Positions 1 to 8,557 of a DNA stretch of 64,000 nt are shown here, one piece after another; within the stretch, counting starts at the first letter, position 1, and each line of letters begins with the position of its first letter. The DNA comes from Paenirhizobium selenitireducens ATCC BAA-1503 (GTDB taxonomy: Bacteria; Pseudomonadota; Alphaproteobacteria; Rhizobiales; Rhizobiaceae): assembly GCF_000518785.1 (NCBI RefSeq), contig NZ_KI912495.1, forward strand, positions 150,257 to 214,256. The letters run 5' to 3'. The position numbers and the translations under genes were made by a program. Under the pieces are notes generated by a model. It was not told the origin of the DNA and did no database searches. It was given only the letters and a program-made list of their open reading frames with translations.

Positions 1-978
1 TGCGACATCCGCGCCGTCGGCCCGGGCGTGTGGAACGGCTGGAAGGGCCAGCTGCTGCGTACGCTCTACTACGAGACCGAGCTCCTGCTCTCCGGCGGCT
101 TCTCCGAGGTTTCGCGCAAGGAGCGGGCGAAGCATGCCGCCGAACAGCTCGGCAAGGCGCTTGGCAACTGGAGCCAGAAGGACCAGAAGACCTATACCAA
201 GCTGCACTACGAGCCCTACCTGCTCTCCGTGGAGCTGGAGGATCAGATCCGTCACGCCCATTTCATCCGCGAGTCGGACAAGGCCGGCAAGGCGCTGGCG
301 ACCATGGTCCGGACCCATTCCTTCCACGCCATCACCGAGATCACGGTGCTCTCGCCTGACCATCCGCGCCTGCTGTCGATCATCGCCGGCGCCTGCGCGG
401 CTGCCGGGGCCAACATCGCCGACGCGCAGATCTTCACCACCTCCGACGGCCGTGCGCTCGACACCATCCTGATCAACCGCGAATTCCCGATCGACGAGGA
501 TGAGATGCGCCGCGCCGCCACCATCGGCAAGATGATCGAGGATGTGCTGTCGGGCCACAAGCGCCTGCCGGAAGTCATCGCCACGCGCAGCAAGGGCAAG
601 AAGAAGAACAAGACTTTCCCGGTCCAGCCGGATGTGACGATCTCCAACGCGCTGTCCAACAAGTTCACGGTTGTCGAGGTCGAGTGCCTTGACCGCATCG
701 GCCTGCTGGCGGAAATCACCGCCGTCCTGTCCGACCTGTCGCTCGACATTCACTCGGCGCGCATCACCACCTTCGGCGAAAAGGTCATCGACACCTTCTA
801 CGTCACCGACCTGGTCGGCCAGAAGATCACCAACGAGAACCGCCAGGCCAGCATCGTCACCCAGCTGAAGGGTGTCATGGCCGAGCAGGGTGACGAGTTG
901 CGGGATCGAATGCCCTCCGGCATCATTGCCCAGGCCGTCCAGCGTTCCGTGCCCGCCCAGAAGAAGGCCAAGGTCTGA
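1..978 (+). CDS. glnD: Bifunctional uridylyltransferase/uridylyl-removing enzyme GlnD, C-terminal part
   Basis: The frame is open from base 1, so the 5' part lies outside the window. GlnD senses glutamine and adds or removes UMP on PII proteins, controlling nitrogen assimilation. The visible part is the end of the catalytic region followed by two ACT domains, the first from about base 322 ([11 protein letters not shown]) and the second from about base 664 ([18 protein letters not shown]). Both have the family's D-x-P/I-x-L-L pattern and bind glutamine. The stop codon lies two bases before the murJ start, so the two are probably co-transcribed. The N-terminal nucleotidyltransferase and HD domains cannot be checked here. 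Confidence 0.95.
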   Translation, partial: CDIRAVGPGVWNGWKGQLLRTLYYETELLLSGGFSEVSRKERAKHAAEQLGKALGNWSQKDQKTYTKLHYEPYLLSVELEDQIRHAHFIRESDKAGKALATMVRTHSFHAITEITVLSPDHPRLLSIIAGACAAAGANIADAQIFTTSDGRALDTILINREFPIDEDEMRRAATIGKMIEDVLSGHKRLPEVIATRSKGKKKNKTFPVQPDVTISNALSNKFTVVEVECLDRIGLLAEITAVLSDLSLDIHSARITTFGEKVIDTFYVTDLVGQKITNENRQASIVTQLKGVMAEQGDELRDRMPSGIIAQAVQRSVPAQKKAKV

Positions 979-980
979 CC

Positions 981-2549
981 ATGGGACTGGTGAAGAAGTT
1001 CATGACCGTCGGCGGCGCGACGCTCGGCAGCCGCGTCTTCGGCTTCGCCCGCGAAACGCTGATGGCGGCCGCCCTCGGCACGGGGCCGATGGCCGACGTC
1101 TTCTATGCCGCCTTCCGTTTCCCGAACCTCTTCCGCCGGCTTTTTGCCGAAGGGGCCTTCAACGCCGCCTTCGTTCCGCTCTTCGCCAAGGAGATCGAGG
1201 CGAACGGCGTCGATGGCGCCAAGCGCTTTTCCGAAGAAGTCTTCGGCGTGCTGTTCTCGGTGCTCTTGCTCATCACCATCGTCATGGAGCTTTCCATGCC
1301 GCTCCTGGTGCGATGGGTCATTGCGCCGGGCTTTTCCGACGATCCGGAGAAATTCTCGCTGACCGTCCGGCTCGCCGTGGTCATGTTTCCCTATCTGATG
1401 TGCATGTCGCTGACGGCCATGCTCTCCGGCATGCTGAATTCGCTGCACCATTTCTTTGCCGCCGCGATCGCCCCCGTCTTTCTCAATGTGATGATGATCG
1501 GCGCACTGTTCTGGGCGCTCTACAACGGTGCCGATCCCGCCTTGACCGCCTGGTATCTGTCCTGGTCGGTGCTCGGCGCGGGCCTGCTGCAGATGGCCGT
1601 CGTCTATGCCGGCGTGCGCCATGCCGGCATGAGCATCGCCTTCAAGTTTCCGCGCTTTACACCCAATGTGAAGCGTCTTCTGGTGCTTGCCGTTCCGGCG
1701 GCGGTAACCGGCGGCATCACCCAGATCAACCAGCTGATCGGACAGGCGATCGCCTCCGGCAAGGAAGGGGCGATTGCCGCCCTGCAATATGCCGACCGCA
1801 TCTACCAGCTGCCGCTCGGCGTCGTCGGCGTGGCGGTCGGTGTCGTGCTCCTGCCCGAACTCGCGCGCGCGCTGAAGTCCGGACACATGAAGGAAGCCGG
1901 CAATATCCAGAACCGCTCGATGGAATTCGTGCTGTTCCTCACGCTGCCGGCGGCGGCTGCGCTGTGGGTGCTGTCCGACGAGATCATCCGCGTGCTCTAT
2001 GAGCGTGGCGCCTTTTCGCAGGAGAACACCACGGTCGTCGCCGCCATCCTGGCGATCTACGGCATCGGCCTTCCGGGCTTCGTGATGATCAAGGCGCTGC
2101 AGCCGGGCTTCTATGCACGCGAGGACACCCGCACGCCGATGCGGTTCACCGGCGTCTCGGTGGTGATCAACTCGGCGCTGGCGATCTCGCTCTTTCCGAT
2201 TCTGGCCGAGCGCGGTATCGCGGTCGCCGAAGCGGCGGCCGGCTGGGTCAACACGATCCTGCTGTTCGCCACGCTGCATCGGCGCGGCCATCTGACCTGG
2301 GAATGGGCGCTCGTCACCCGCACATTGCGCCTCATCGTCGCCGCGACGATCATGGCGGTCATGCTCGTCTATCTGTCGGACTACTGGTCGACCTGGCTGG
2401 CGCCGGAGGCCTCGCTTCTCCATCAGGTCACGGCGCTCGGCGGTCTGGTTGCCGTCGCCATGGTGGTCTATTTCGTCATTGCCTTTGCCATCGGCGGCGC
2501 CGATCTCAGCATGCTGCGGCGGAACCTCAAGCGCAAGCCCAGGGTCTGA
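981..2549 (+). CDS. murJ: Lipid II flippase MurJ (MviN)
   Basis: 522 residues, the usual length for MurJ, an inner-membrane protein of the MOP superfamily that moves lipid II across the cytoplasmic membrane for peptidoglycan synthesis. The N-terminus MGLVKKFMTVGGATLGSRVFG and the following FARETLMAAALGTG are the signature start of the family, with the conserved arginines in the first helix region. The rest is a series of hydrophobic segments spread over the protein, consistent with 14 helices. The ATG follows the glnD stop by two bases. The glnD-murJ-trpS order is common in Rhizobiaceae. Housekeeping and probably essential. Confidence 0.95.
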   Translation: MGLVKKFMTVGGATLGSRVFGFARETLMAAALGTGPMADVFYAAFRFPNLFRRLFAEGAFNAAFVPLFAKEIEANGVDGAKRFSEEVFGVLFSVLLLITIVMELSMPLLVRWVIAPGFSDDPEKFSLTVRLAVVMFPYLMCMSLTAMLSGMLNSLHHFFAAAIAPVFLNVMMIGALFWALYNGADPALTAWYLSWSVLGAGLLQMAVVYAGVRHAGMSIAFKFPRFTPNVKRLLVLAVPAAVTGGITQINQLIGQAIASGKEGAIAALQYADRIYQLPLGVVGVAVGVVLLPELARALKSGHMKEAGNIQNRSMEFVLFLTLPAAAALWVLSDEIIRVLYERGAFSQENTTVVAAILAIYGIGLPGFVMIKALQPGFYAREDTRTPMRFTGVSVVINSALAISLFPILAERGIAVAEAAAGWVNTILLFATLHRRGHLTWEWALVTRTLRLIVAATIMAVMLVYLSDYWSTWLAPEASLLHQVTALGGLVAVAMVVYFVIAFAIGGADLSMLRRNLKRKPRV

Positions 2550-2563
2550 CCGGGCGTTTCCGT

Positions 2564-2995
2564 CTAGCGTCTCTTGCAGTGCGTCCAGGTGCGCTTCGGG
2601 CCGATGTCGACATGCACCAGGCCGTTGCAGTAGCGACCGATGCCGCCAATGCCGGGCGCGGTCGCCGCGGCCGCCAGCACGCGCTTTTCCGATACCCCCG
2701 GCACCCGAATGTCGGCTGCATAACAATGGCTGTGCTGCGACGTGCCGGAATGCGGGCGATGGCCCGACGTGATGATCGGCTTGCGCTTCGTCTCCACGGC
2801 GATGTGGGCGAGGATCGCCTTCAGTTTCGTCGGAAAGCAGCCGGCTCTGACACTGACCCGCTGCAGAGTATAGGCCGCCGTGTAGTCGTGATTGAGCTTT
2901 GTGACGCGATGTTTCTGGCTCTCACCGGCTTCGACGGTGGCATCGAGGCCGAGTGCCAGGAGACAGGCAAGCGCGACGCGAAAAGTAATGCGCAT
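2564..2995 (-). CDS. Secreted M15A-family peptidase-like protein
   Basis: 143 residues from the ATG at 2995, which has a G-rich ribosome-binding site on the minus strand and opens directly into a signal peptide (MRITFRVALACLLALGLDA). An in-frame ATG ten codons upstream (3025) lacks such a site. The mature part carries TSGHRPHSGTSQHSHCYAAD and later GLVHVDIGPKRTW, the SxHxxxxAxD and HxD zinc-ligand pattern of the YcbK/DUF882 and peptidase M15A group, which cleave or bind peptidoglycan peptides. It converges on murJ with 14 bases between stops. Its substrate is not evident from the sequence. Confidence 0.75.
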   Translation of the reverse strand: MRITFRVALACLLALGLDATVEAGESQKHRVTKLNHDYTAAYTLQRVSVRAGCFPTKLKAILAHIAVETKRKPIITSGHRPHSGTSQHSHCYAADIRVPGVSEKRVLAAAATAPGIGGIGRYCNGLVHVDIGPKRTWTHCKRR

Positions 2996-3206
2996 GGCAT
3001 CCCCCGTGAAAGGACCTTTCGTCATGAAAGGTTGATTAGGTTGCGAGGGAGTATTTCATTTCCAAAAGTGACATGAATAAGGAGCAATTTGCTTCAATTC
3101 GGGATTTATGCTGCCTCAATGGTTAAATTGACTTAACTTTTCGACCAAATCGACCCTTTGTCCCTCGCTCTGCGAGCCCGCAGGCCGCCGCCAGTCAGGA
3201 GCCAAG

Positions 3207-3602
3207 ATGCCCTCCCAATCGCTTTTCCTCGTCGCCCTCGTTGTCGATGACTATGCCCGCGCCAGGAATTTCTACTGCAATATTCTCGGTTTCGACTGCC
3301 TCGAGGACACACCCCAGCCGGATGGAAAGCGGTGGCTCGTGGTCAAGCCGAAGGGCGTAGAGGGAGCGGCGCTGCTGCTGGCCCGGGCAGACGGCGTCGA
3401 GCAGGTGGGAGCGATCGGCAATCAGACCGGCGGACGCGTCGGCTTCTTCCTCAAGACGGACGATTTTGCCCGCGACCATGCGGCCTATCTCGCCGCCGGG
3501 GTGACCTTCCTCGAGGTGCCGCGTCACGAACCCTATGGGACCGTGGCGGTCTTTCAGGATATCTTCGGTAATCGCTGGGATCTCATTCAGCCTGCCGGCT
3601 GA
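3207..3602 (+). CDS. Glyoxalase/bleomycin-resistance (VOC) family protein
   Basis: 131 residues forming one vicinal-oxygen-chelate module with two beta-alpha-beta-beta-beta halves. The first half begins SLFLVALVVDDYARARNFYCNILGF and the second ends PYGTVAVFQDIFGNRWDLIQP, where the terminal glutamate-type metal-ligand position of the fold would lie. Such proteins are usually dimers that bind a divalent metal and act on small electrophiles or antibiotics, but the sequence does not identify a substrate. AGGAG precedes the ATG by about 6 bases. It stands alone between the M15-like gene and trpS, with an AT-rich stretch of about 210 bases upstream that shows no convincing promoter. Confidence 0.8.
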   Translation: MPSQSLFLVALVVDDYARARNFYCNILGFDCLEDTPQPDGKRWLVVKPKGVEGAALLLARADGVEQVGAIGNQTGGRVGFFLKTDDFARDHAAYLAAGVTFLEVPRHEPYGTVAVFQDIFGNRWDLIQPAG

Positions 3603-3622
3603 GCGGTGCGGGAAACAGGCTC

Positions 3623-3651
3623 TTGATTGTGGGCGATCCGGCGTGCATAAG
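3623..3651 (+). promoter_or_regulatory. Candidate sigma-70 promoter for trpS
   Basis: TTGATT, 17 bases, then CATAAG lies 57 bases upstream of the trpS start. The elements fit the relaxed rhizobial housekeeping consensus. This is pattern matching only. Confidence 0.4.
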
Positions 3652-3707
3652 CCGCAGCGTATTTCGATCGACAGATCGGGCCCTCCACCAGCCTGTTGAG
3701 GACAATC

Positions 3708-4772
3708 ATGGGTGAGTTCAAGCCGCTGGTCTTTTCCGGCGTTCAGCCGACCGGCAACCTCCATCTCGGCAATTATCTCGGTGCGATCCGCAAGTTCGTC
3801 GCGCTGCAGGAACATCACGACTGCATCTATTGCGTCGTCGACCTGCACGCCCTGACGGCGCAGCTCGTCCACGACGACATGCAGGGCCAGATCCGGTCGA
3901 TCACGGCCGCCTTCCTCGCCAGCGGCATCGACCCGAAGAACCATATCGTCTTCAACCAGTCGGCCGTGCCGCAGCATGCCGAGCTCGCCTGGATCTTCAA
4001 CTGCGTCGCCCGCATCGGCTGGATGAACCGCATGACGCAGTTCAAGGACAAGGCCGGCAAGGACCGCGAGCAGGCCTCGCTCGGCCTCTATGCCTATCCA
4101 AGCCTGATGGCCGCCGACATTCTCGTCTACCGCGCCACCCATGTGCCGGTCGGCGAGGACCAGAAGCAGCATCTGGAACTGACCCGCGACATCGCCATGA
4201 AGTTCAATCTCGATTTCGTCGATCATATCCGCCGCACCGGCTACGGCATCGACATTACCGTCGGCGAGGAGCCGGTGCATGCCTATTTCCCGATGGTCGA
4301 GCCGCTGATCGAGGGCCCCGCGCCCCGCGTCATGAGCCTGAAGGACGGCACCAAGAAGATGTCGAAGTCGGATCCGTCCGACCTGTCGCGTATCAACCTG
4401 ATGGATGACGCGGAAACGATCTCGAAGAAGATCCGCAAGGCGAAGACCGACCCGGACGCGCTTCCGAGCGAGACCGAAGGCCTGAAGGGCCGCCCTGAGG
4501 CCGACAACCTGGTCGGCATCTTCGCAGCCCTCTCCGACCGCACCAAGGAAGACGTGCTCAACGAGTTCGGCGGACAGCAGTTCTCGGTGTTCAAGCCGGC
4601 CCTCGTCGAGCTTGCGGTCGACGTCCTGTCGCCGGTCAACGGTGAAATGCGCCGTCTGATGGGCGACACCGCCTATATCGACGGCGTCCTGCGCGACGGC
4701 GGCGAAAGGGCGCGGGCACGTGCCGAAAAAACCATGAAGGAAGTCCGCGACATTATCGGTTTCGTGCAGTAA
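3708..4772 (+). CDS. trpS: Tryptophan--tRNA ligase
   Basis: 354 residues, class I aminoacyl-tRNA synthetase that charges tRNA-Trp in the cytoplasm. The HIGH-equivalent motif is PTGNLHLGN at residues 14-22 and the KMSKS loop is at residues 218-222. Bacterial TrpRS is normally about 330-355 residues. The ATG at 3708 is chosen because GAGG at 3698-3701 sits just upstream; a TTG four codons earlier overlaps that ribosome-binding site. Between the family motifs lie the typical tryptophan-pocket segments ([15 protein letters not shown]). Single housekeeping gene, here after murJ as in other Rhizobiaceae. Confidence 0.97.
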   Translation: MGEFKPLVFSGVQPTGNLHLGNYLGAIRKFVALQEHHDCIYCVVDLHALTAQLVHDDMQGQIRSITAAFLASGIDPKNHIVFNQSAVPQHAELAWIFNCVARIGWMNRMTQFKDKAGKDREQASLGLYAYPSLMAADILVYRATHVPVGEDQKQHLELTRDIAMKFNLDFVDHIRRTGYGIDITVGEEPVHAYFPMVEPLIEGPAPRVMSLKDGTKKMSKSDPSDLSRINLMDDAETISKKIRKAKTDPDALPSETEGLKGRPEADNLVGIFAALSDRTKEDVLNEFGGQQFSVFKPALVELAVDVLSPVNGEMRRLMGDTAYIDGVLRDGGERARARAEKTMKEVRDIIGFVQ

Positions 4773-4854
4773 AGTCGCCGCGATCCGCGCGGCTGGGGCT
4801 CTGAACCAGTCGCTGAACGGCCGAAGTTCAACCCATCCTGCGGCGGGGTTCCCT

Positions 4855-5346
4855 ATGGTTTCAACGCGCCTGTCACGCCTCGAAGGTCACCGCCGCAAGT
4901 TCATGGCGGTGATCGACAACACGCCGGAATGCTCCCGCGCGGTCCACTATGCAGGACGGCGCGCCAAGAACTCCAATGGCGGCCTGGTGCTGATGTATGT
5001 GATCCCCGAAGGCGACTTCCAGCAATGGCTGGGGGTGGAGGAGATCATGCGGGCCGAGGCCCGCGAAGAGGCCGAAGCCGTGATGGCCAAGGCGGCGCAG
5101 ACGGTGCGCGAGACCATCGGGATCGAGCCCGAAATCGTCATCCGCGAGGGAAATTCCACCACGGCGATCAATGCCCTGATCGAGGAAGACCGCGACATCG
5201 CCATCCTCGTTCTGGCGGCCGGCTCGACCAAGGAAGGCCCGGGGCCGCTGGTATCGATGATCGCCGGGCGCGGCGCCGCCTTTCCGATCCCGGTGACGGT
5301 TCTGCCGGATTCCCTCACCAACGAGGAAATCGACGCGCTCTGCTGA
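4855..5346 (+). CDS. Universal stress protein (UspA) family
   Basis: 163 residues with one Usp domain. It starts RKFMAVIDNTPECSRAVHYAGRRA, has the central DIAILVLAAGST segment, and ends AAFPIPVTVLPDSL, matching the alpha/beta Usp fold. The glycine-rich ATP-binding pattern (G-2X-G-9X-G-S/T) is only partly kept, so nucleotide binding is uncertain. Members of the family protect cells in stationary phase or under stress by mechanisms that are often unknown. It sits between trpS and the NifU-like scaffold gene, both on the same strand, with about 110 bases before the next gene. The start has no strong ribosome-binding site. Confidence 0.85.
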   Translation: MVSTRLSRLEGHRRKFMAVIDNTPECSRAVHYAGRRAKNSNGGLVLMYVIPEGDFQQWLGVEEIMRAEAREEAEAVMAKAAQTVRETIGIEPEIVIREGNSTTAINALIEEDRDIAILVLAAGSTKEGPGPLVSMIAGRGAAFPIPVTVLPDSLTNEEIDALC

Positions 5347-5458
5347 TCGGTCCCATGGCAAAAGCCAAATCCAGACTTGAAGGCAGTCGCGTTCGGGCCT
5401 ATTTCTTTTGAAGCTTTCTAAATTGAACGGCGGTCCTTGAAGCCGCTCGGAGGTTCCC

Positions 5459-6022
5459 ATGTTCATCCAGACCGAAGCCACGCCGAACCCGGCGACCCTC
5501 AAGTTCCTCCCCGGCAAGGTGGTAATGGAGTCCGGCACCGCCGAGTTCCGCGACGCCGACAGCGCTGCCGTCTCGCCGCTGGCGGCCCGCATCTTCTCGA
5601 TTCCCGGCGTGACCGGGGTCTTCTTCGGCTATGATTTCGTCACCGTCACCAAGGACGGCCCGGAATGGCAGCACCTGAAGCCGGCGATCCTCGGCACGAT
5701 CATGGAGCATTTCATGAGTGGCGCGAAGGTCATGGGTTCGGCCGCCGCCGCCAATGACGAGGACGGCGAGGAAGAATTCTTCGAGGCCGGCGACGAGACC
5801 ATCGTCGCGACGATCAAGGAACTGCTGGAAACCCGTGTCCGTCCGGCCGTTGCCCAGGACGGCGGCGACATCACCTTCCGCGGTTTCAAGAACGGCAAGG
5901 TCTATCTCAACATGAAGGGCGCCTGCTCCGGTTGCCCGTCCTCGACCGCCACGCTGAAGCACGGCGTGCAGAACCTGCTGCGCCATTTCGTGCCCGAGGT
6001 CCAGGAAGTCGAAGCAGTCTGA
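5459..6022 (+). CDS. NifU/Nfu-type iron-sulfur cluster scaffold protein
   Basis: 187 residues with two domains. Residues 1-90 are the Nfu N-terminal domain (MFIQTEATPNPATLKFLPG is the family's hallmark start), and residues about 108-180 are the NifU C-terminal domain with the cluster-ligating pair in GACSGCPSS. Such Nfu proteins carry assembled 4Fe-4S clusters to target enzymes; MiaB, encoded 2.5 kb downstream, is a radical-SAM client type. GGAGG precedes the ATG. The N-terminal domain is the form common in mitochondria and alphaproteobacteria. It is followed by tsaB after 24 bases. Confidence 0.93.
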   Translation: MFIQTEATPNPATLKFLPGKVVMESGTAEFRDADSAAVSPLAARIFSIPGVTGVFFGYDFVTVTKDGPEWQHLKPAILGTIMEHFMSGAKVMGSAAAANDEDGEEEFFEAGDETIVATIKELLETRVRPAVAQDGGDITFRGFKNGKVYLNMKGACSGCPSSTATLKHGVQNLLRHFVPEVQEVEAV

Positions 6023-6046
6023 CAAGGGTTGGACGAGGAGCAGGGC

Positions 6047-6697
6047 ATGATCGTACTGGCGATCGATACGGCCGGGGTCGATTGTTCCGCTGCCGTCTAT
6101 GACGGAGAAGCCAAGCGTCTGCTGGGCGTGTCGACCGAGATGATCGGCCGCGGCCATGCGGAAAAGCTGATGGCGACGATCGACGCGGCCCTGGCGGCCG
6201 CGGATCTTGATCTCTCTGCTGTCGAGCGCGTTGCCGTGACCGTCGGACCGGGCTCGTTCACCGGCATCCGGGTCGGCGTTGCGGCCGCACGCGGTCTGGC
6301 GCTGTCGCTTGGTGTCGAAGCCGTCGGTGTCTCCACGCTGGCTGCGTTGGCGAACACGGCCGAGGAAACCGGCCGTCCGGTGCTGGCTGCCATGGATGCC
6401 AAGCGCGCGGAAATCTATCTGCAGCGCTTCTCCGCGGCCCGTGTGCCGCAGGGGGAGCCGGAAATGGTTTCGCTCGATCGCTTCCGCGAAATCGCGGCCT
6501 CTGGCGAATGGCAGGTCACCGGGTCGGCGGGCGCGCTGCTCTTGGATCCGGACGCAGAGACTGAGAAGGATCGCTTTTCCATTTCCGTCGTCGCCAGGCT
6601 TGGCGCAGAGGCGAAAGCTGCGGGCAAGCCGAAGCCGCTATATTTGCGAGGCCCCGATGCAAAACCGCAGACGGGCTTTGCCGTTTCCCGAGCGTGA
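6047..6697 (+). CDS. tsaB: tRNA threonylcarbamoyladenosine biosynthesis protein TsaB
   Basis: 216 residues, ASKHA-fold pseudo-enzyme that scaffolds TsaD and TsaE in making the t6A modification of ANN-decoding tRNAs. It starts MIVLAIDTAGVDCSAAVYD and carries the family segment VAVTVGPGSFTGIRVGVAAARGLAL. The ATG at 6047 is preceded by GACGAGGAG; six codons upstream there is another in-frame ATG without a better site. The last codon is six bases before rimI, and the pair tsaB-rimI is a conserved neighbourhood in bacteria. Confidence 0.93.
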   Translation: MIVLAIDTAGVDCSAAVYDGEAKRLLGVSTEMIGRGHAEKLMATIDAALAAADLDLSAVERVAVTVGPGSFTGIRVGVAAARGLALSLGVEAVGVSTLAALANTAEETGRPVLAAMDAKRAEIYLQRFSAARVPQGEPEMVSLDRFREIAASGEWQVTGSAGALLLDPDAETEKDRFSISVVARLGAEAKAAGKPKPLYLRGPDAKPQTGFAVSRA

Positions 6698-6703
6698 AAG
6701 CCT

Positions 6704-7201
6704 ATGCTGGATACCTATCTCAAGCGAAAGCCCGAATTCGAAATCGTACCCATGTCCACCGAGCACTGCGCGGCGGTGGCCGAAGTGCATGCCCAGCGCT
6801 TTTCCAAGGCATGGAACGACGGCGAATTCCTGAGCCTGCTGCTGCAGCCGAATTCCTTCGGTTTCGTCGTCTGGCAGACCAATACGCTGATCTTCAAGGC
6901 GCCGCTCGCAGGTTTCGTGCTGGCGCGCGAAACGGCCGGCGAGGCCGAGATCCTGACCATTGCCGTCGGTGACAAGTTCGGCCGTTTTGGTCTTGGCTGG
7001 CGCCTGATGCAGGCGGCGATGCGCGAGGCGGGCGGGCGCGGCGGGGAAGCGATGTTCCTTGAAGTCGATGACGGCAACGCGGCGGCGCTTGGTCTCTACC
7101 GCAAGCTCGGCTTCCAGAAGGCCGGCGAACGGCCGGCCTATTATACCGACGCAAGTGGACGGCGGTCGTCCGCGCTTGTCATGCGTCGCGATCTTCGATA
7201 G
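6704..7201 (+). CDS. rimI: Ribosomal protein S18-alanine N-acetyltransferase RimI
   Basis: 165 residues, GNAT acetyltransferase. The acetyl-CoA site appears as the segment VGDKFGRFGLGWRLMQAAM (R/Q-x-x-G-x-G/A pattern) and the C-terminal beta strand as FLEVDDGNAAALGLYRKLGF, which is diagnostic of RimI-type enzymes (E-V-x-x-x-N-x-x-A-x-x-L-Y). RimI acetylates the N-terminal alanine of ribosomal protein S18. It directly follows tsaB. The enzyme is about 15 residues longer than E. coli RimI, because of the N-terminal segment before MSTEHCAAVAEVH. Confidence 0.9.
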   Translation: MLDTYLKRKPEFEIVPMSTEHCAAVAEVHAQRFSKAWNDGEFLSLLLQPNSFGFVVWQTNTLIFKAPLAGFVLARETAGEAEILTIAVGDKFGRFGLGWRLMQAAMREAGGRGGEAMFLEVDDGNAAALGLYRKLGFQKAGERPAYYTDASGRRSSALVMRRDLR

Positions 7202-7244
7202 TTGCCTCTGTCATACGTCCGACATGCGCGGGAAACATGTGGCC

Positions 7245-7673
7245 ATGAGCGAAGCACTTAAATCGCTGGAAGACTTGTGCGTCGAGCGCGGCATGCGCAT
7301 GACGGAGCAGCGCCGTATCATCGCGCGGATTCTCGAGGAGTCCGCCGATCACCCCGATGTCGAGGAACTCTATCGCCGCTCGGTGAAGATCGACGCGAAG
7401 ATCTCGATCAGCACGGTCTATCGCACGGTCAAGCTGTTCGAGGATGCCGGCATCATCGAACGCCACGACTTCCGCGACGGCCGCTCGCGCTATGAGACGG
7501 TGCCGGAAGAGCATCACGACCACCTGATCGACCTGAAGACCGGCGTGGTCATCGAGTTCCACTCGCCGGAGATCGAGGCGTTGCAGGAGCGCATTGCGCG
7601 CGAACACGGCTTCCGCCTCGTCGATCATCGGCTGGAACTCTACGGTGTGCCGCTGGCCAAGGACGAAGGCTGA
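7245..7673 (+). CDS. fur: Fur-family transcriptional regulator (rhizobial Mur type)
   Basis: 142 residues with an N-terminal winged helix (residues about 20-85, including SISTVYRTVKLFEDAGIIERHDF) and a C-terminal dimerisation and metal domain beginning HHDHLIDLKTGVVIEFHSPEIE. There is no CxxC structural zinc motif. In Rhizobium and Ensifer the orthologue at this place, after rimI, is the manganese-responsive regulator Mur, which represses sitABCD and mntH, while iron is sensed by RirA and Irr. Whether this copy senses manganese or iron is inferred from the lineage, not from residues. The ATG at 7245 gives the conserved MSEALKSLEDLCVERGMRMT start; an in-frame ATG seven codons upstream is possible. 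Confidence 0.88.
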   Translation: MSEALKSLEDLCVERGMRMTEQRRIIARILEESADHPDVEELYRRSVKIDAKISISTVYRTVKLFEDAGIIERHDFRDGRSRYETVPEEHHDHLIDLKTGVVIEFHSPEIEALQERIAREHGFRLVDHRLELYGVPLAKDEG

Positions 7674-7703
7674 GCCCATGCATCCGCCATCGAGGGTGAT
7701 TGC

Positions 7704-8501
7704 GTGATCAACTGGCTCAGGGTCGGGCTTGCCTTGCTTCTCGTGCTGCTCGTGACGCTGGTACTGGCACCGCTGCAGTTGCTGGCGCTGCGCTTCGACT
7801 GGAAGCTTCGCCGTCGTCTGCCGCGGCTGTGGCACAGCACGACATGCCGGCTGATCGGCATCCGCATCCGCGCCCACGGAACGCTCGAACGACACCGGCC
7901 CCTGATGATCGCCGCCAACCATGCCTCGTGGAAGGACATCCTGGTGCTCGGGGCGCTGGCCGACGTCGTGTTCATCGCCAAGACCGAAGTGGCCGATTGG
8001 CCGATCTTCGGCACGCTCGCCAAGCTGCAGAAGAGCATCTTCGTGGTGCGCGAACAGAAGCGCCGCACCGGCGACCAGGTGAGCGAGATCGCCGAGCGCA
8101 TGGCCGATGGCGAGATCGTCGTGCTCTTTCCGGAAGGCACGACCTCCGACGGCAACCGCGTCCTCGAGGTCAAGACCTCCCTGTTCGGTGCCGCCGCCGC
8201 GGCCCTGCCGCTGGCGCCTGAGGGCGTCGTCTACGTCCAGCCGGTGGCAATCGCCTATACCCGGGTGCACGGCATGCCGATGGGCCGCTATCATCGGCCG
8301 ATCGCCGGCTGGCCGGGCGATGTCGGCATGGTGCCGCATCTGATGGGCGTCTTGAAAAGCGGTGCGATCGACGTCGATGTCAGTTTCGGCGAGGTGGTGG
8401 AGTACCGCGAGGGGGGCAATCGCAAGCAGGTCGCGGGGCTCGTGGAGAAGCGGATTCGCAGCATGTTGCTCGACCATCTGCGCGGCCGGCTGTGGCGCTG
8501 A
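7704..8501 (+). CDS. 1-acyl-glycerol-3-phosphate acyltransferase family (PlsC/OlsA type)
   Basis: 265 residues starting at GTG with GAGGGT 6-7 bases upstream. One N-terminal membrane segment (LALLLVLLVTLVLAPLQLLAL, about residues 8-28) is followed by the acyltransferase motifs: NHASWKD (the catalytic NHX4D) and FPEGTTSDGN. The family transfers an acyl chain from acyl-ACP to a lysolipid at the inner membrane. In rhizobia a PlsC-like enzyme located beside miaB has been linked to ornithine-lipid synthesis (OlsA), so lyso-ornithine lipid is an alternative substrate to lysophosphatidate. The sequence alone does not decide between them. Confidence 0.85.
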   Translation: MINWLRVGLALLLVLLVTLVLAPLQLLALRFDWKLRRRLPRLWHSTTCRLIGIRIRAHGTLERHRPLMIAANHASWKDILVLGALADVVFIAKTEVADWPIFGTLAKLQKSIFVVREQKRRTGDQVSEIAERMADGEIVVLFPEGTTSDGNRVLEVKTSLFGAAAAALPLAPEGVVYVQPVAIAYTRVHGMPMGRYHRPIAGWPGDVGMVPHLMGVLKSGAIDVDVSFGEVVEYREGGNRKQVAGLVEKRIRSMLLDHLRGRLWR

Positions 8502-8557
8502 GCCTCCGGCTCCACTTTTCGGTTTAATCCGCCGGGAAAAACCACTAAATAGCCCGC

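Noticed and set aside
798-2726. A 642-codon minus-strand frame opposite murJ
   Set aside because: Antisense shadow; murJ is unambiguous on the plus strand.
3072-3125. A 17-codon ATG frame in the AT-rich stretch before the VOC gene
   Set aside because: Too short, no ribosome-binding site and no sequence character of a peptide gene.
4775-4800. Hairpin after trpS (GCCGCG / CGCGGC)
   Set aside because: Short stem without a T-run; not convincing as a terminator.
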